Assembly (NCBI GenBank): GCA_963675925.2
Contig: CAXXIB010000006.1
Span: forward strand, 62,001-126,000
Length of the DNA stretch: 64,000 nt
Direction of reading: 5' to 3'
From: CAXXOK01 sp963675925
GTDB lineage: Bacteria > Bacillota > Clostridia > Christensenellales > Aristaeellaceae
Below the pieces are notes generated by a model that had not been told where the DNA came from, did not search any database, and saw only the letters and a program-made list of their open reading frames with translations. Positions 42,037-50,220 of the stretch are shown in pieces (position 1 is the first letter of the stretch; the number at the start of each line of letters is the position of its first letter). Position numbers and translations under genes: made by a program.

Positions 42037-43743
42037 TCAGGGCGTTTTCTGTGCTGTCACAGCCAGGCTGCCATCCGGCAGGCGGCGGAACTTTCGCACA
42101 TATTGCCAGCCGAGCAGGGGATCTGCCGGGGCAATTTCATGGCCTTTTTGCCGCATCAGTACATAATTATAGAGGTTGACACCGGCGGGATCGGTGGATA
42201 AAAACTGATGCACATCGTAGGTATGCGTGGGATGAATTGTGCTGGGCGCAAGCGTTGTCTGGATATCGCCGGGCACGCCACAGCCGCAGGAGTGGGGCGT
42301 TTCTTTATCGGGGGTTGGCTTGATGGGGATATGGTTATAGCTTTTCCAGAAATCGTACTGCATTTGCTGGGTGCAGCCGTTATACACGGGATAGGAAACC
42401 TCCCGCCCGCCGTAGGTGTACCACACCGGCATACGATAGTCGAAGGTCTTCTGCTTTTCCAGCGCGATTTTCATGGGGGTCACATCCTGCACGGTGAGGT
42501 GAGAGATACCCGCGCGGTTGCCGGGCCAGTTGGCATCAATCGGGCAAATGGCCGCAATCAACTCGGGATGACACATGGCAACAGCGTGCGCCTGGGCTGC
42601 ACCGTTGGAAAACCCGGACAGGTATACCCGCTGCGGGTCGACAGGGTAGGTATCGAGCATATACCGTATCAGCGCGGTGATGTAGGCATCGTCGTCAGGT
42701 TCATCATCCAGCATGGAACTGTTCCAGGTCATCCGGTTGCTGCCCCAGGGGTAGACGGTGATGAATCCATCCCGCTCGCCCAGTTCGTGGAACTTGGTCA
42801 TATCCGCCGCTTCCCACGGGGTATCGCTTGCGCCATGGAAAAACAAGAGCAGCGGTACTTGGACATCCGGATGCTTACTTGCAGCCTTAGGTGTGTGAAC
42901 CAACCAGGTATGCTTGGTGCCGTCCAGCCGTGTATCGTTTGCAAACAGCGTAAAGCCTTCGGCTGTATCGGGGCGCAGACGCGGAGCAACATCACCTAGC
43001 AGCGACGAGGCTGGCCGCCGCACACGGGAAAACAGCGTATCGTACACGGTCATCAGGGGTACAGACTGTGTTTCGGACAGGATGACACACTGGCTGGGAT
43101 TGATGGGGTTTTGGAATTGACCGGCGGTTTCGCTCGGCTCGGCCGCGTTCGCCTGCACGAAGTAGGCGGTCGTTTCCGGTGTGCAGTTGGATAGATAGGC
43201 GGGCATGGGCGCATGAACGGACTTTTGCGCTGCGGCAGGGGATAGCGCTGCGCCGTCTGCATAGATGCCTGCCAGCAGCTCCGGTCGTAAGGCGGCCAAG
43301 GTGCAGACCATGGACGCGCCGCTGCCGTAGCCAGCGGCATAGCGTACATCCGCCATTGGGTGCCAGTGCTTCTGAAAGCGCGGGTCCTTCAGCGGATTGG
43401 CGGAGGCTGCCAGTTCCTTTGGAAAGGGCAGGCTCTCCTCCGGCGTGGATAATTCTTTTTGCAGATGGGCGAAAAAGGCCACATCATCAGGCAAAGCGGG
43501 ATCAAGCTCCCAGTTCCACCGACCGCCGACAGGGTTAGGGAAGGCTAAAATCACATGCTGCTCTTGGCACAGGTGCTGTAAGTGTTCGGACTGCATCAGC
43601 TGATCCACAGAGACCGCTGAGTCGTCATCCCGTAGGATAAAAAGTGCACTGGTGCGCTTGGGCGTGCGCGGCGGTCCGGGTGGAAAGACAAGGTACAGGC
43701 TGCGCCCTCCGGCGCGTTGCAGGGTTTTCAGCAATGGGGCCAT
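42037..43743 (-). CDS. Two-domain alpha/beta hydrolase (PHB depolymerase/feruloyl-esterase-like)
   Basis: A 568-residue protein with what look like two hydrolase domains. The C-terminal one (about 265-568) is LpqC/PHB-depolymerase-like: LLLFFHGASDTPWEAADM, nucleophile elbow LSGFSNGAAQAH with Ser379, and a possible His in the CGCGVPGD to HTYDVHQFL region. The N-terminal part (1-250) has its own elbow-like AAGYGSGASMV with Ser141 but lacks a clear oxyanion HG motif, so it may be a degenerate copy or binding domain. There is no signal peptide. ATG at 43743 has AGGAGGAG. Transcribed separately from the downstream three hydrolases but on the same strand, likely the same pathway. Confidence 0.8.
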   Translation of the reverse strand: MAPLLKTLQRAGGRSLYLVFPPGPPRTPKRTSALFILRDDDSAVSVDQLMQSEHLQHLCQEQHVILAFPNPVGGRWNWELDPALPDDVAFFAHLQKELSTPEESLPFPKELAASANPLKDPRFQKHWHPMADVRYAAGYGSGASMVCTLAALRPELLAGIYADGAALSPAAAQKSVHAPMPAYLSNCTPETTAYFVQANAAEPSETAGQFQNPINPSQCVILSETQSVPLMTVYDTLFSRVRRPASSLLGDVAPRLRPDTAEGFTLFANDTRLDGTKHTWLVHTPKAASKHPDVQVPLLLFFHGASDTPWEAADMTKFHELGERDGFITVYPWGSNRMTWNSSMLDDEPDDDAYITALIRYMLDTYPVDPQRVYLSGFSNGAAQAHAVAMCHPELIAAICPIDANWPGNRAGISHLTVQDVTPMKIALEKQKTFDYRMPVWYTYGGREVSYPVYNGCTQQMQYDFWKSYNHIPIKPTPDKETPHSCGCGVPGDIQTTLAPSTIHPTHTYDVHQFLSTDPAGVNLYNYVLMRQKGHEIAPADPLLGWQYVRKFRRLPDGSLAVTAQKTP

Positions 43744-44078
43744 GGAAGCTCTCCTCCTGTTGCGGTATGCGTATAGAAATCGTGTACCGCTGTTTGTGGC
43801 GCGGACATACACAAATCAATGCCTGCATGAATCGCGCTATGCAATAGACCGGACCCAATAGTCCGGCGATGTTTCCTAGTGTTGATGCTATCATCGGGAC
43901 ACGATAGAATCAAGGTACGAACGTGTACAATCCTTGCCACCCGACAGGGTGACGATTTGACAGTGCTCTGCTTTTTAGAAAACCATAGGGTACGGCGCAA
44001 GAGCAGACGCTTCGGCCATGGTGTACAACATCTGGAGCAAAGCAAAAGGCGTGCAAATGCAGGAAACGAAAAAATTTC

Positions 44079-44092
44079 CGAAAACGCTTGCA
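44079..44092. promoter_or_regulatory. Possible CcpA catabolite-repression (cre) site
   Basis: CGAAAACGCTTGCA differs at the first base from the cre pattern TGNAARCGNWWNCA. It lies between divergent genes, upstream of the hydrolase locus. Chance matches are common. Confidence 0.35.
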
Positions 44093-44146
44093 ATTCTCGT
44101 AATATTGTTGTAACATTTAGACACGCCCACGATACTAGCAAAGCAG

Positions 44147-44174
44147 TTGAAAAGCTGTGACGCAAAACTATAGG
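44147..44174 (+). promoter_or_regulatory. Candidate promoter of the secreted-protein gene
   Basis: TTGAAA, 16 bp, TATAGG, 50 bp before the start codon. Confidence 0.5.
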
Positions 44175-44223
44175 GCCTTCGGTGGTACCGATGGCAGCCA
44201 GTTACCGAAAGGGAGGATAGCGC

Positions 44224-45162
44224 ATGAAAAATTATACACGAACCTCGTTGGTATCCCTATTTGTGGCGATACTATTTCTTTTTGTGTTCGTAGGGCAAAG
44301 TGCACTGGCGGAGGAACTGCAGCCGCCCATTCCCGATGAAATTATTGCCTTGGCGGACGCTGCCGGGCTGACACCGGCACAGTACTTAATGATGCAGTAT
44401 ATCGCTGAACTGAAAGAAATCACAATTGAGGAAGCCATCCTGCAATACGGTACAATGTCCTTGGACGAACTAACACAGCTGTTTGAAGACATGGACACTA
44501 CGGTTGCCTTTGAAGAACTGCTGACCGATGAGCAGCTGCTGGTACTGGAGACCGCGTTTACACAAATGCGCAGTACTATCCAGACAGCCGAGACAAGCTA
44601 TCACAGTGCAATCAAAGCGCTGAAGGACACCTTCCGCGATCAGGCACAAAGCGCAACCAAAGAGGTAGACGGCGATGCGCTGGCGGAGAGTGTCGAGCGG
44701 CTGAAAACCGAAATCTTATTGGAGTACGCAGTTGTGCAGCAAGCCTTGACCGATGCAGCCTCGAAGGCGCAGACGTTGTTTATCGCAACGGTTGAAAAGG
44801 CTCTGGTGCCCCGTGAACTATACGATCCGTATACCAGCTGGCACCAGAACAAGGAAGAAAATATTGCCGATGAGTTGACGAGATTCTTGGACACGTTCAA
44901 ACAAAACGCAAGCAATGGCCAGGGACAGGGTAAAAGTGATGAAGCCGCCGGCCAGCAAAACAAGAATGGAAATCTGGAACAGAATCAGGAAATGAACGAA
45001 AACATGGGTACAACGCAGAACATGGAACAGGAAAAGCAAGACGAGCAAAACGGCAAGGGTAACCCTGACCAGGGGAAACAAAAGCAAAGCCCCGGCAATG
45101 CCCAGACACAGGGTAAGAACGAAACAAACCCCGGCAAAGGCAAGGGCAAGGGTGATCATTAG
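44224..45162 (+). CDS. Secreted protein of unknown function with Gln/Asn/Gly/Lys-rich tail
   Basis: Not recognised. It has 312 residues: signal peptide 1-29 (cleavage ALA-EE), a mostly helical acidic domain from 30 to about 225 with coiled-coil-like stretches, then a low-complexity tail from about 230 rich in Gln, Asn, Gly and Lys, with repeated GQGK-, QNK- and GKG-like pieces ending GKGKGDH. No lipobox, no LPXTG and no membrane anchor. DEIIALADAAGLTPAQYLMM near the mature N-terminus looks like a small helical motif. RBS is GGGAGG. The tail could bind cell-wall polymer or be an extracellular linker. Single gene with its own terminator. Confidence 0.75.
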   Translation: MKNYTRTSLVSLFVAILFLFVFVGQSALAEELQPPIPDEIIALADAAGLTPAQYLMMQYIAELKEITIEEAILQYGTMSLDELTQLFEDMDTTVAFEELLTDEQLLVLETAFTQMRSTIQTAETSYHSAIKALKDTFRDQAQSATKEVDGDALAESVERLKTEILLEYAVVQQALTDAASKAQTLFIATVEKALVPRELYDPYTSWHQNKEENIADELTRFLDTFKQNASNGQGQGKSDEAAGQQNKNGNLEQNQEMNENMGTTQNMEQEKQDEQNGKGNPDQGKQKQSPGNAQTQGKNETNPGKGKGKGDH

Positions 45163-45208
45163 CTGATTCCGCGGACTTTGCAACCGCATTTGGGCCTTCC
45201 ATAGGCCA

Positions 45209-45249
45209 AGCCCGGAGAGTGCACCGCTCCTGCACGCTCCGGGCTTTTT
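45209..45249 (+). terminator. Terminator after the secreted-protein gene
   Basis: Stem AGCCCGGAG / CTCCGGGCT extended by GTGCA / TGCAC, 7-nt loop, ending in TTTTT. Confidence 0.92.
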
Positions 45250-45276
45250 CTATTGATGTGATGTTTTTATGCTGTT

Positions 45277-46101
45277 TTAGCCCAGTGCCACGTCCAGCAC
45301 CATCATCACAGTGAAGCCGACCATCGCACCGATAGTGGCGATATCGGTTTTTGAACCGCCCACTTCGCGCTGTGCTTCCGGGATTAACTCTTCCACCACA
45401 ACATAAATCATAGCGCCTGCGGCAAAGGCCAGCGCATACGGCAGCATGGGACGAACGCTAATCACCGCAAACGCACCCAAAACGCCGGCAATCGGTTCTA
45501 CAATGCCGGAAGCCTGTCCGTACAGGAATGCTTTCCCGCGCGAGAAGCCTTCCCGCCGCAGCGGAATGGATACGGCGGCCCCTTCGGGAAAGTTTTGCAG
45601 CCCGATACCAATGGCCAGCGCGATGGCGCCTGCCAGCGTCGCCGAGGTGCCCACGCCTGCGGCAACGGCGCCAAAGGCAACACCGACGGCAAGCCCTTCG
45701 GGGATATTGTGCAGCGTGATGGCGGATACCAGCAGTACACTGCGCTGCCATGATGTTTTAATACCTTCAGCCTTGGACGTATCCAGACCCATGTGCAGGT
45801 GCGGCAGCAGTTTATCCACCAGGTATAAGAATCCGCCGCCCGCTAAAAACCCGATGGCAACGGTGAGAAACGAGATCTGCCCCAGGTCTTCGGCCATATC
45901 AATCGCGGGGGCCAGCAGCGACCAGAAGCTGGCCGCAATCATAACGCCGGCGGCAAACCCCAGCATGCCGTTGAGTACGGTTTTGTTGATGGTTTTAAAG
46001 AAAAAAACAAGCGCTGCGCCAAGCGCGGTAACACCCCAGGTGAAAATCGTTGCCATCAGTGCTTGCTGCACTGCGCCAAACTGGCTCAACCATTGAATCA
46101 T
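45277..46101 (-). CDS. ZIP-family divalent metal transporter (ZupT-like)
   Basis: A 274-residue, eight-helix membrane protein importing zinc, iron or manganese. Helix IV HNIPEGLAVG and helix V NFPEGAAVS hold the metal-binding His/Asn/Glu pairs of ZupT-type ZIP proteins. A short His-poor loop (LPHLHMGLDTS) lies between helices III and IV. It is divergent from the radical SAM gene, with a good promoter between them. Metal specificity cannot be told from the sequence. Confidence 0.92.
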   Translation of the reverse strand: MIQWLSQFGAVQQALMATIFTWGVTALGAALVFFFKTINKTVLNGMLGFAAGVMIAASFWSLLAPAIDMAEDLGQISFLTVAIGFLAGGGFLYLVDKLLPHLHMGLDTSKAEGIKTSWQRSVLLVSAITLHNIPEGLAVGVAFGAVAAGVGTSATLAGAIALAIGIGLQNFPEGAAVSIPLRREGFSRGKAFLYGQASGIVEPIAGVLGAFAVISVRPMLPYALAFAAGAMIYVVVEELIPEAQREVGGSKTDIATIGAMVGFTVMMVLDVALG

Positions 46102-46166
46102 GATGCACCTCGATTCAGGTAGTTAGGATCCTTGCAATTTATTTGGTTAAGGTCTCCAATACGAAA

Positions 46167-46195
46167 AGTATACATAATATCGCAGTGGTTGACAA
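46167..46195 (-). promoter_or_regulatory. Promoter of the ZIP transporter gene
   Basis: Reverse strand TTGTCA, 17 bp, TATACT, 66 bp before the start. Confidence 0.8.
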
Positions 46196-46257
46196 CTGTT
46201 TGCGCAGGGTTTTTGCGGTGATCATCATCTTCTTATGACATTCTAATCATTCTTGCA

Positions 46258-46285
46258 TTGAATCCCGCAGGAAAACAGGTATACT
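46258..46285 (+). promoter_or_regulatory. Promoter of the radical SAM gene
   Basis: TTGAAT, 16 bp, TATACT at 46280-46285. Transcription would begin near 46292, which rules out start codons upstream of that point. Confidence 0.65.
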
Positions 46286-46332
46286 GGTGCCAATACACCG
46301 GAAGACGATCCGGTCAACAGGAGGATCCTACT

Positions 46333-47454
46333 TTGGCGGAAACGTTTGATTTAACGGCATACCTGAATGACGGCATAGAACAGCTGTTTAAAGATATTGT
46401 AAAGGCAACCCTGCGCAATCCCAAGGAGAGCTTGTTTCTGCGACGCTACTATCCGCACTATTTGGAGATTGAAAAGCGCCGCGAAACCTTGCAGGCTGCG
46501 GGGGTTTCCGTGCCAACCTTCTTGATAGCAAGCATTACCAATGCCTGCAATCTGCACTGCAAGGGCTGCTATGCCCGCGCAAACGGGCAGTGCGGATCAG
46601 CAGGCGATAAACCGTTGCTGAGCGCTGAGCGGTGGAGCGAACTGTTTGATCAGGCGGCGGACATGGGCGTTCCGTTCATTTTGCTGGCTGGCGGAGAGCC
46701 GATGATGCGGCAGGATGTATTGCTTGCCGCTGCGGCTCGCGAGAAAACCATATTCCCGATCTTTACCAACGGCACATTGCTGGATGAAGCGCTGCTTAAG
46801 CTGCTGGACAAGCACCGCCATCTGGTCCCCATTGTCAGCCTGGAAGGCGGCATGCAGGCCACCGATGCGAGGCGTGGAGACGGGGCGTATTCGGTCGTGC
46901 AAGCTGCGCTTGATGCCATGAAAAAGAGAAAACTATTGTTTGGCGTATCGCTGACGGTGACCACCGAAAACCGCGCCGAGGTCATGGATCCTGCGTTTAT
47001 CGACAGGCTGTACCAAAGCGGCTGCCGTCTGGTGCTGTTTATTGAGTATGTACCGATAGAGCCCGGCACCCAGGCTCTTGCGCCCGATGATGCGCAGCGG
47101 CGGCTGATGGAAAAAGCACAGGACGAGCTACGTGCGCGCTTTTCCGGTATGGTGCTTATCTCGTTCCCCGGTGATGAAAAACATATGGGCGGTTGCCTGG
47201 CGGCGGGGCGGGGGTTTTTCCATATCAATGCATACGGCGGCGCAGAGCCCTGCCCGTTTTCACCGTATTCCGATATCAGCCTGACAGACCATACCCTGAT
47301 GGAAGCGATGCAGTCGCCGTTCTTTCAAACAGTGCGGGAGCTGAATGCTGCGGACGAAAACCACATGGGCGGTTGTGCTTTGTTTGAAAAAGAAGCGCAG
47401 GTCAAAGCGCTTCTATCGGCACAGGCAACGGCCTGCGAATCGGTGAAGAAATAG
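46333..47454 (+). CDS. Radical SAM protein with SPASM-like C-terminal cysteines
   Basis: A 373-residue radical SAM enzyme. NACNLHCKGCYAR near residue 80 gives the CxxxCxxC ligands of the 4Fe-4S cluster, LLAGGEPMM the GGE motif for SAM. Three later cysteine segments (MGGCLAAGR, AEPCPFSPYSD, MGGCALF) suggest an auxiliary cluster. Such proteins include anSME-like and peptide-modifying enzymes, but no precursor peptide is seen nearby. TTG at 46333 is chosen for AGGAGGA 7-8 nt upstream and because the promoter excludes earlier starts. Divergent from the ZIP transporter; a link to metal supply is possible. Confidence 0.87.
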   Translation: MAETFDLTAYLNDGIEQLFKDIVKATLRNPKESLFLRRYYPHYLEIEKRRETLQAAGVSVPTFLIASITNACNLHCKGCYARANGQCGSAGDKPLLSAERWSELFDQAADMGVPFILLAGGEPMMRQDVLLAAAAREKTIFPIFTNGTLLDEALLKLLDKHRHLVPIVSLEGGMQATDARRGDGAYSVVQAALDAMKKRKLLFGVSLTVTTENRAEVMDPAFIDRLYQSGCRLVLFIEYVPIEPGTQALAPDDAQRRLMEKAQDELRARFSGMVLISFPGDEKHMGGCLAAGRGFFHINAYGGAEPCPFSPYSDISLTDHTLMEAMQSPFFQTVRELNAADENHMGGCALFEKEAQVKALLSAQATACESVKK

Positions 47455-47464
47455 GGGAATCCCC

Positions 47465-47830
47465 TTATCGTACAGGACTGCGAAAGCTGATGATATTGCC
47501 TTCCGGGTCTTTGAGCCAAGCACTGCGAAGTCCCCATGGATGATTCTGTGGGGACTTGATGATGCTGGCGCTGCTTAAAGCTGGCGTAGCAAGCAAACTG
47601 TCCACATCATCCACATCAAAACTGAGCACTGTTTTTCCGGTTCCGCAGCTTTGCATGAAACCGGGTGCCAGCTGCTCCATACCCTGCACAGAAAAGAGGA
47701 CAATCCCCGCCTGTGGAAAGCTGACATGCTCTGTCCCTTCCCATTGGCCATCTTCCTGAAGCAAAGCATGGTAAAACGCATATAAACCCTGCAAATCGCT
47801 TGCGATCAGGCTGATTCCTGCGAATTTCAT
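47465..47830 (-). CDS. VOC-family protein (glyoxalase/bleomycin-resistance fold)
   Basis: A 121-residue protein of the vicinal oxygen chelate fold: N-terminal FAGISLIASDLQGLYAFYHAL, then VLSFDVDDVDSLL and C-terminal WLKDPEGNIISF, the last being a family hallmark. Metal ligands are incomplete: there is no clear N-terminal His, so enzymatic activity is uncertain. ATG at 47830 follows GGAG by 5-6 nt. It converges on the radical SAM gene with only 10 bp between them. Confidence 0.82.
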   Translation of the reverse strand: MKFAGISLIASDLQGLYAFYHALLQEDGQWEGTEHVSFPQAGIVLFSVQGMEQLAPGFMQSCGTGKTVLSFDVDDVDSLLATPALSSASIIKSPQNHPWGLRSAWLKDPEGNIISFRSPVR

Positions 47831-47900
47831 ACGCACTCCATCTTAGCTGTTCGTACACAATAACAATCAGGTAATCGTTTGGCTAGGCGCGCCTGAATAC

Positions 47901-49994
47901 TTAAGCTTCAGGCTGTACGCCAGAGTACACAACCCTTGCCTTGCGGCGATCGGGCAACAGACCCATTTCCCGCAGCACCCGGGTTTCGGTATGTCCGGTT
48001 TTGTAGGCATAATTGCGGGCGAGTATCAACTGTTCGCAGTTGATTTTCCCTTCTTCATACAGCTGGTTGGCCGGGGTGTTGTAATCAACGGGTTTGTCGG
48101 TTTTGCTGAACATGATATCCAGCCCCCGCAAAATCGCCAATCGGGTAAAGATAACCTCTTGAACTTCTATACCGTAGGTGCTTTCAATCTTCTGTTTCGC
48201 ATCTTTGGGGCTTTCGTCGCAAAAGGCGCACACAAATCCGCCCGTGCATATCATCAGCGGCAGCACATGCAGGCTGCGCAAAAGGAGTTCGTCAAACTGG
48301 TCGGCAAAGCGCTCCAGACCGTAGTGGCCCAGATGGCGCGCAGTTACGTGCTGCGTATGGACCACTCTGGACAAGGCATCCAGCAGTTCATCCTCACCAA
48401 TCAGGCCGCGCTTGAGCAAATACTCGCCCAGCCGTTCGCCGCGCCTTCGTGCATCCGGCAGGGCTTTTTGCAGCACCGGTATGGACACATAACCGCGCTC
48501 CAGCAGTATATCGCCCGTGGTACGGCGGTAGCGCTTTAGCACCTGCTGATCCAAAAACGCATGATCGGTTTTCGACCATTTGATTTCCATCGGCTTGGCA
48601 GTGGTTTTGGCCTGGGGCTGTTTCGGCTCTTTGTTCTTTTTGCTTTTACGCAGCAGGCGGAATGCTTTGAATGTCGCCACCATGTTGATGATATTGCCCC
48701 AGATCAGGCGAATGGGGAATAGCGGGGGAAATAGCACGGCGAAAAATACACTGCGCATGCCATATACATGGTAAACGCTGATGGCGCGAAACAGCTGTCG
48801 CTCGACCATCAGCCCCGTAACCGCTAAACTGAGCCACCATGAAAGGCTACCCTGCGGAAAGATGGGTTGCAGGGGCAAAAACAGCGAGGCGAAAAAGTAA
48901 ATCAGCACCGGATAGCCGACGAAGACCAGCAGATTGCCGAATTTCGCTTTGGTATCTTTGTACAGGGAATAACGGCCCATAAAATGAATGCCCTTGGTGC
49001 GGAAAATGTCCTTAAAGCGCACCGATTGCATGGTGATACCCAGTGTCCAGCGCGCTTTTTGCTTGACTGCGGTTTTAAAGGTATTGGGGAACATGGAACG
49101 CGTTGTCACATAATCCCAAACGACCTTACCCTTATTGGATATACGGGGGATGCGTTCCAGCACATAGTATAAACGGATGTCGTTTTCAAACAATGTCAGC
49201 GCCAGGCGGTAGTCCTCGGTCAGGCTGTTGCTGGGGAGCACATCCTGATCGCCGAAGTGGCTTAGGGTTTTGCGTGACAGGGCAAAGCCGGTACCTGCCG
49301 ACGGCACAAACGCCTTGGCCATATAGCGGTTGACCATGGTGGTGTAGTGGTTTTCGGCAAACTCATCGGCATAGGTATTGGTTGTAATGTTCTGAAAGAA
49401 ATTGGACAGCCGCGGCATGCGGATGAGCGGGAATACCGGGAACTGCAGGGCATCGTGTGTGTCAATCAGGTAATTGGTCACCAGCAGCTCGTAGGGGTGG
49501 ATTACATCTTCGGAGTCGTGAATGGTCAGCGATGCAAACGACCAGCCACGCTCCTGTTCAAACTTATGTATCTGGCGGATGACGTGGTTGATATTCTGCG
49601 CTTTGGAGGTCGGGCCCGGCGTATCGTTCACGATCACGTGCACATTTTTATGCCGCGCGGCCAGGTCATGTGCTACCTTTAGTGTGGGCGGATCATTGGG
49701 GTAAATGCCAAGGAAGATGTGGTACATTGACTGCGGATAGCTGGCCGAGGCGATTAAGTTGTCAATCACATCGCCAAGTACGGCATCCTCGTGCCAGGCG
49801 GCTACGGTAATAGCCAGCAGTTTGGGCGGCACCGTTTCCAGCGCTTTGAAGTCCAGCCGTGGCTTTTTGTGTAGCTTGCGAAATATCGTCGTGACGATAT
49901 CCCAAATGAAATCGTCGATACTCAACAGCAGGTACAGCAAAACCAAAGCCAGACCGATACCATATAGGATTGCGGCATATCCCTCAAAGATCAT
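47901..49994 (-). CDS. NfrB-like family 2 glycosyltransferase with C-terminal MshEN domain
   Basis: A 697-residue inner-membrane glycosyltransferase. After an N-terminal membrane helix (about 5-28), the GT2 domain shows TVAAWHEDAVLGD, SLTIHDSEDVIHPYE (DSED) and SLTEDYRLAL with KQKARWTLGI (ED and the QxxRW-like motif), followed by several membrane helices to about residue 455. The C-terminal 230 residues contain an MshEN-type domain with RLGEYLLKRGLIGEDELLDA and a preceding GDILLERGYVSIPVLQ, matching the c-di-GMP-binding pattern RLGxxLxxxGxIxxxxLxxAL. In E. coli NfrB this domain turns polysaccharide synthesis on with c-di-GMP. ATG at 49994 has AGAAGGG. Confidence 0.87.
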   Translation of the reverse strand: MIFEGYAAILYGIGLALVLLYLLLSIDDFIWDIVTTIFRKLHKKPRLDFKALETVPPKLLAITVAAWHEDAVLGDVIDNLIASASYPQSMYHIFLGIYPNDPPTLKVAHDLAARHKNVHVIVNDTPGPTSKAQNINHVIRQIHKFEQERGWSFASLTIHDSEDVIHPYELLVTNYLIDTHDALQFPVFPLIRMPRLSNFFQNITTNTYADEFAENHYTTMVNRYMAKAFVPSAGTGFALSRKTLSHFGDQDVLPSNSLTEDYRLALTLFENDIRLYYVLERIPRISNKGKVVWDYVTTRSMFPNTFKTAVKQKARWTLGITMQSVRFKDIFRTKGIHFMGRYSLYKDTKAKFGNLLVFVGYPVLIYFFASLFLPLQPIFPQGSLSWWLSLAVTGLMVERQLFRAISVYHVYGMRSVFFAVLFPPLFPIRLIWGNIINMVATFKAFRLLRKSKKNKEPKQPQAKTTAKPMEIKWSKTDHAFLDQQVLKRYRRTTGDILLERGYVSIPVLQKALPDARRRGERLGEYLLKRGLIGEDELLDALSRVVHTQHVTARHLGHYGLERFADQFDELLLRSLHVLPLMICTGGFVCAFCDESPKDAKQKIESTYGIEVQEVIFTRLAILRGLDIMFSKTDKPVDYNTPANQLYEEGKINCEQLILARNYAYKTGHTETRVLREMGLLPDRRKARVVYSGVQPEA

Positions 49995-50098
49995 AATGCA
50001 GCCCTTCTGATGATGGTTCATCCAATGTTGTAAACGGGATTTAGATGGCGAAGCGGTGCTTACTTTGCGGGCAGCGCTAGGCCATGCAACTGCTTTAA

Positions 50099-50127
50099 AT
50101 TATATAGATGCTGGCACATACTGTCAA
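50099..50127 (-). promoter_or_regulatory. Perfect consensus promoter for the NfrB-like gene
   Basis: Reverse strand TTGACA, 17 bp, TATAAT, both hexamers exact. About 105 bp before the start. Confidence 0.9.
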
Positions 50128-50172
50128 TCAATTCACGTGATGCTCGCAGGGTGCAGCGGCAAAGGAAGAAAG

Positions 50173-50202
50173 CCAAAGCCACGGCAATTGCCGTGGCTTT
50201 GG
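50173..50202 (-). terminator. Terminator of the ABC exporter operon
   Basis: A perfect 30-bp palindrome (CCAAAGCCACGGCAA and its complement), 18 bp after the stop; the reverse strand continues CTTTCTT. Confidence 0.8.
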
Positions 50203-50220
50203 TGGACTGATATGTGGTAA

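Larger units (their letters stand above)
43744..44223. other. Divergent intergenic region between hydrolase and secreted-protein genes
   Basis: 480 bp without a credible gene. It holds a hairpin CCGGAC/GTCCGG at 43849-43866 in the hydrolase leader, a possible reverse-strand promoter (TTGATT, 17 bp, TAGCAT) near 43880-43912, a cre-like site at 44079-44092 and a plus-strand promoter at 44147-44174. Open frames here are not supported by ribosome sites. Confidence 0.5.

Noticed and set aside
43879..44160. 93-codon plus-strand frame in the divergent intergenic region
   Set aside because: No Shine-Dalgarno sequence, odd composition, and it overlaps promoter and operator candidates.
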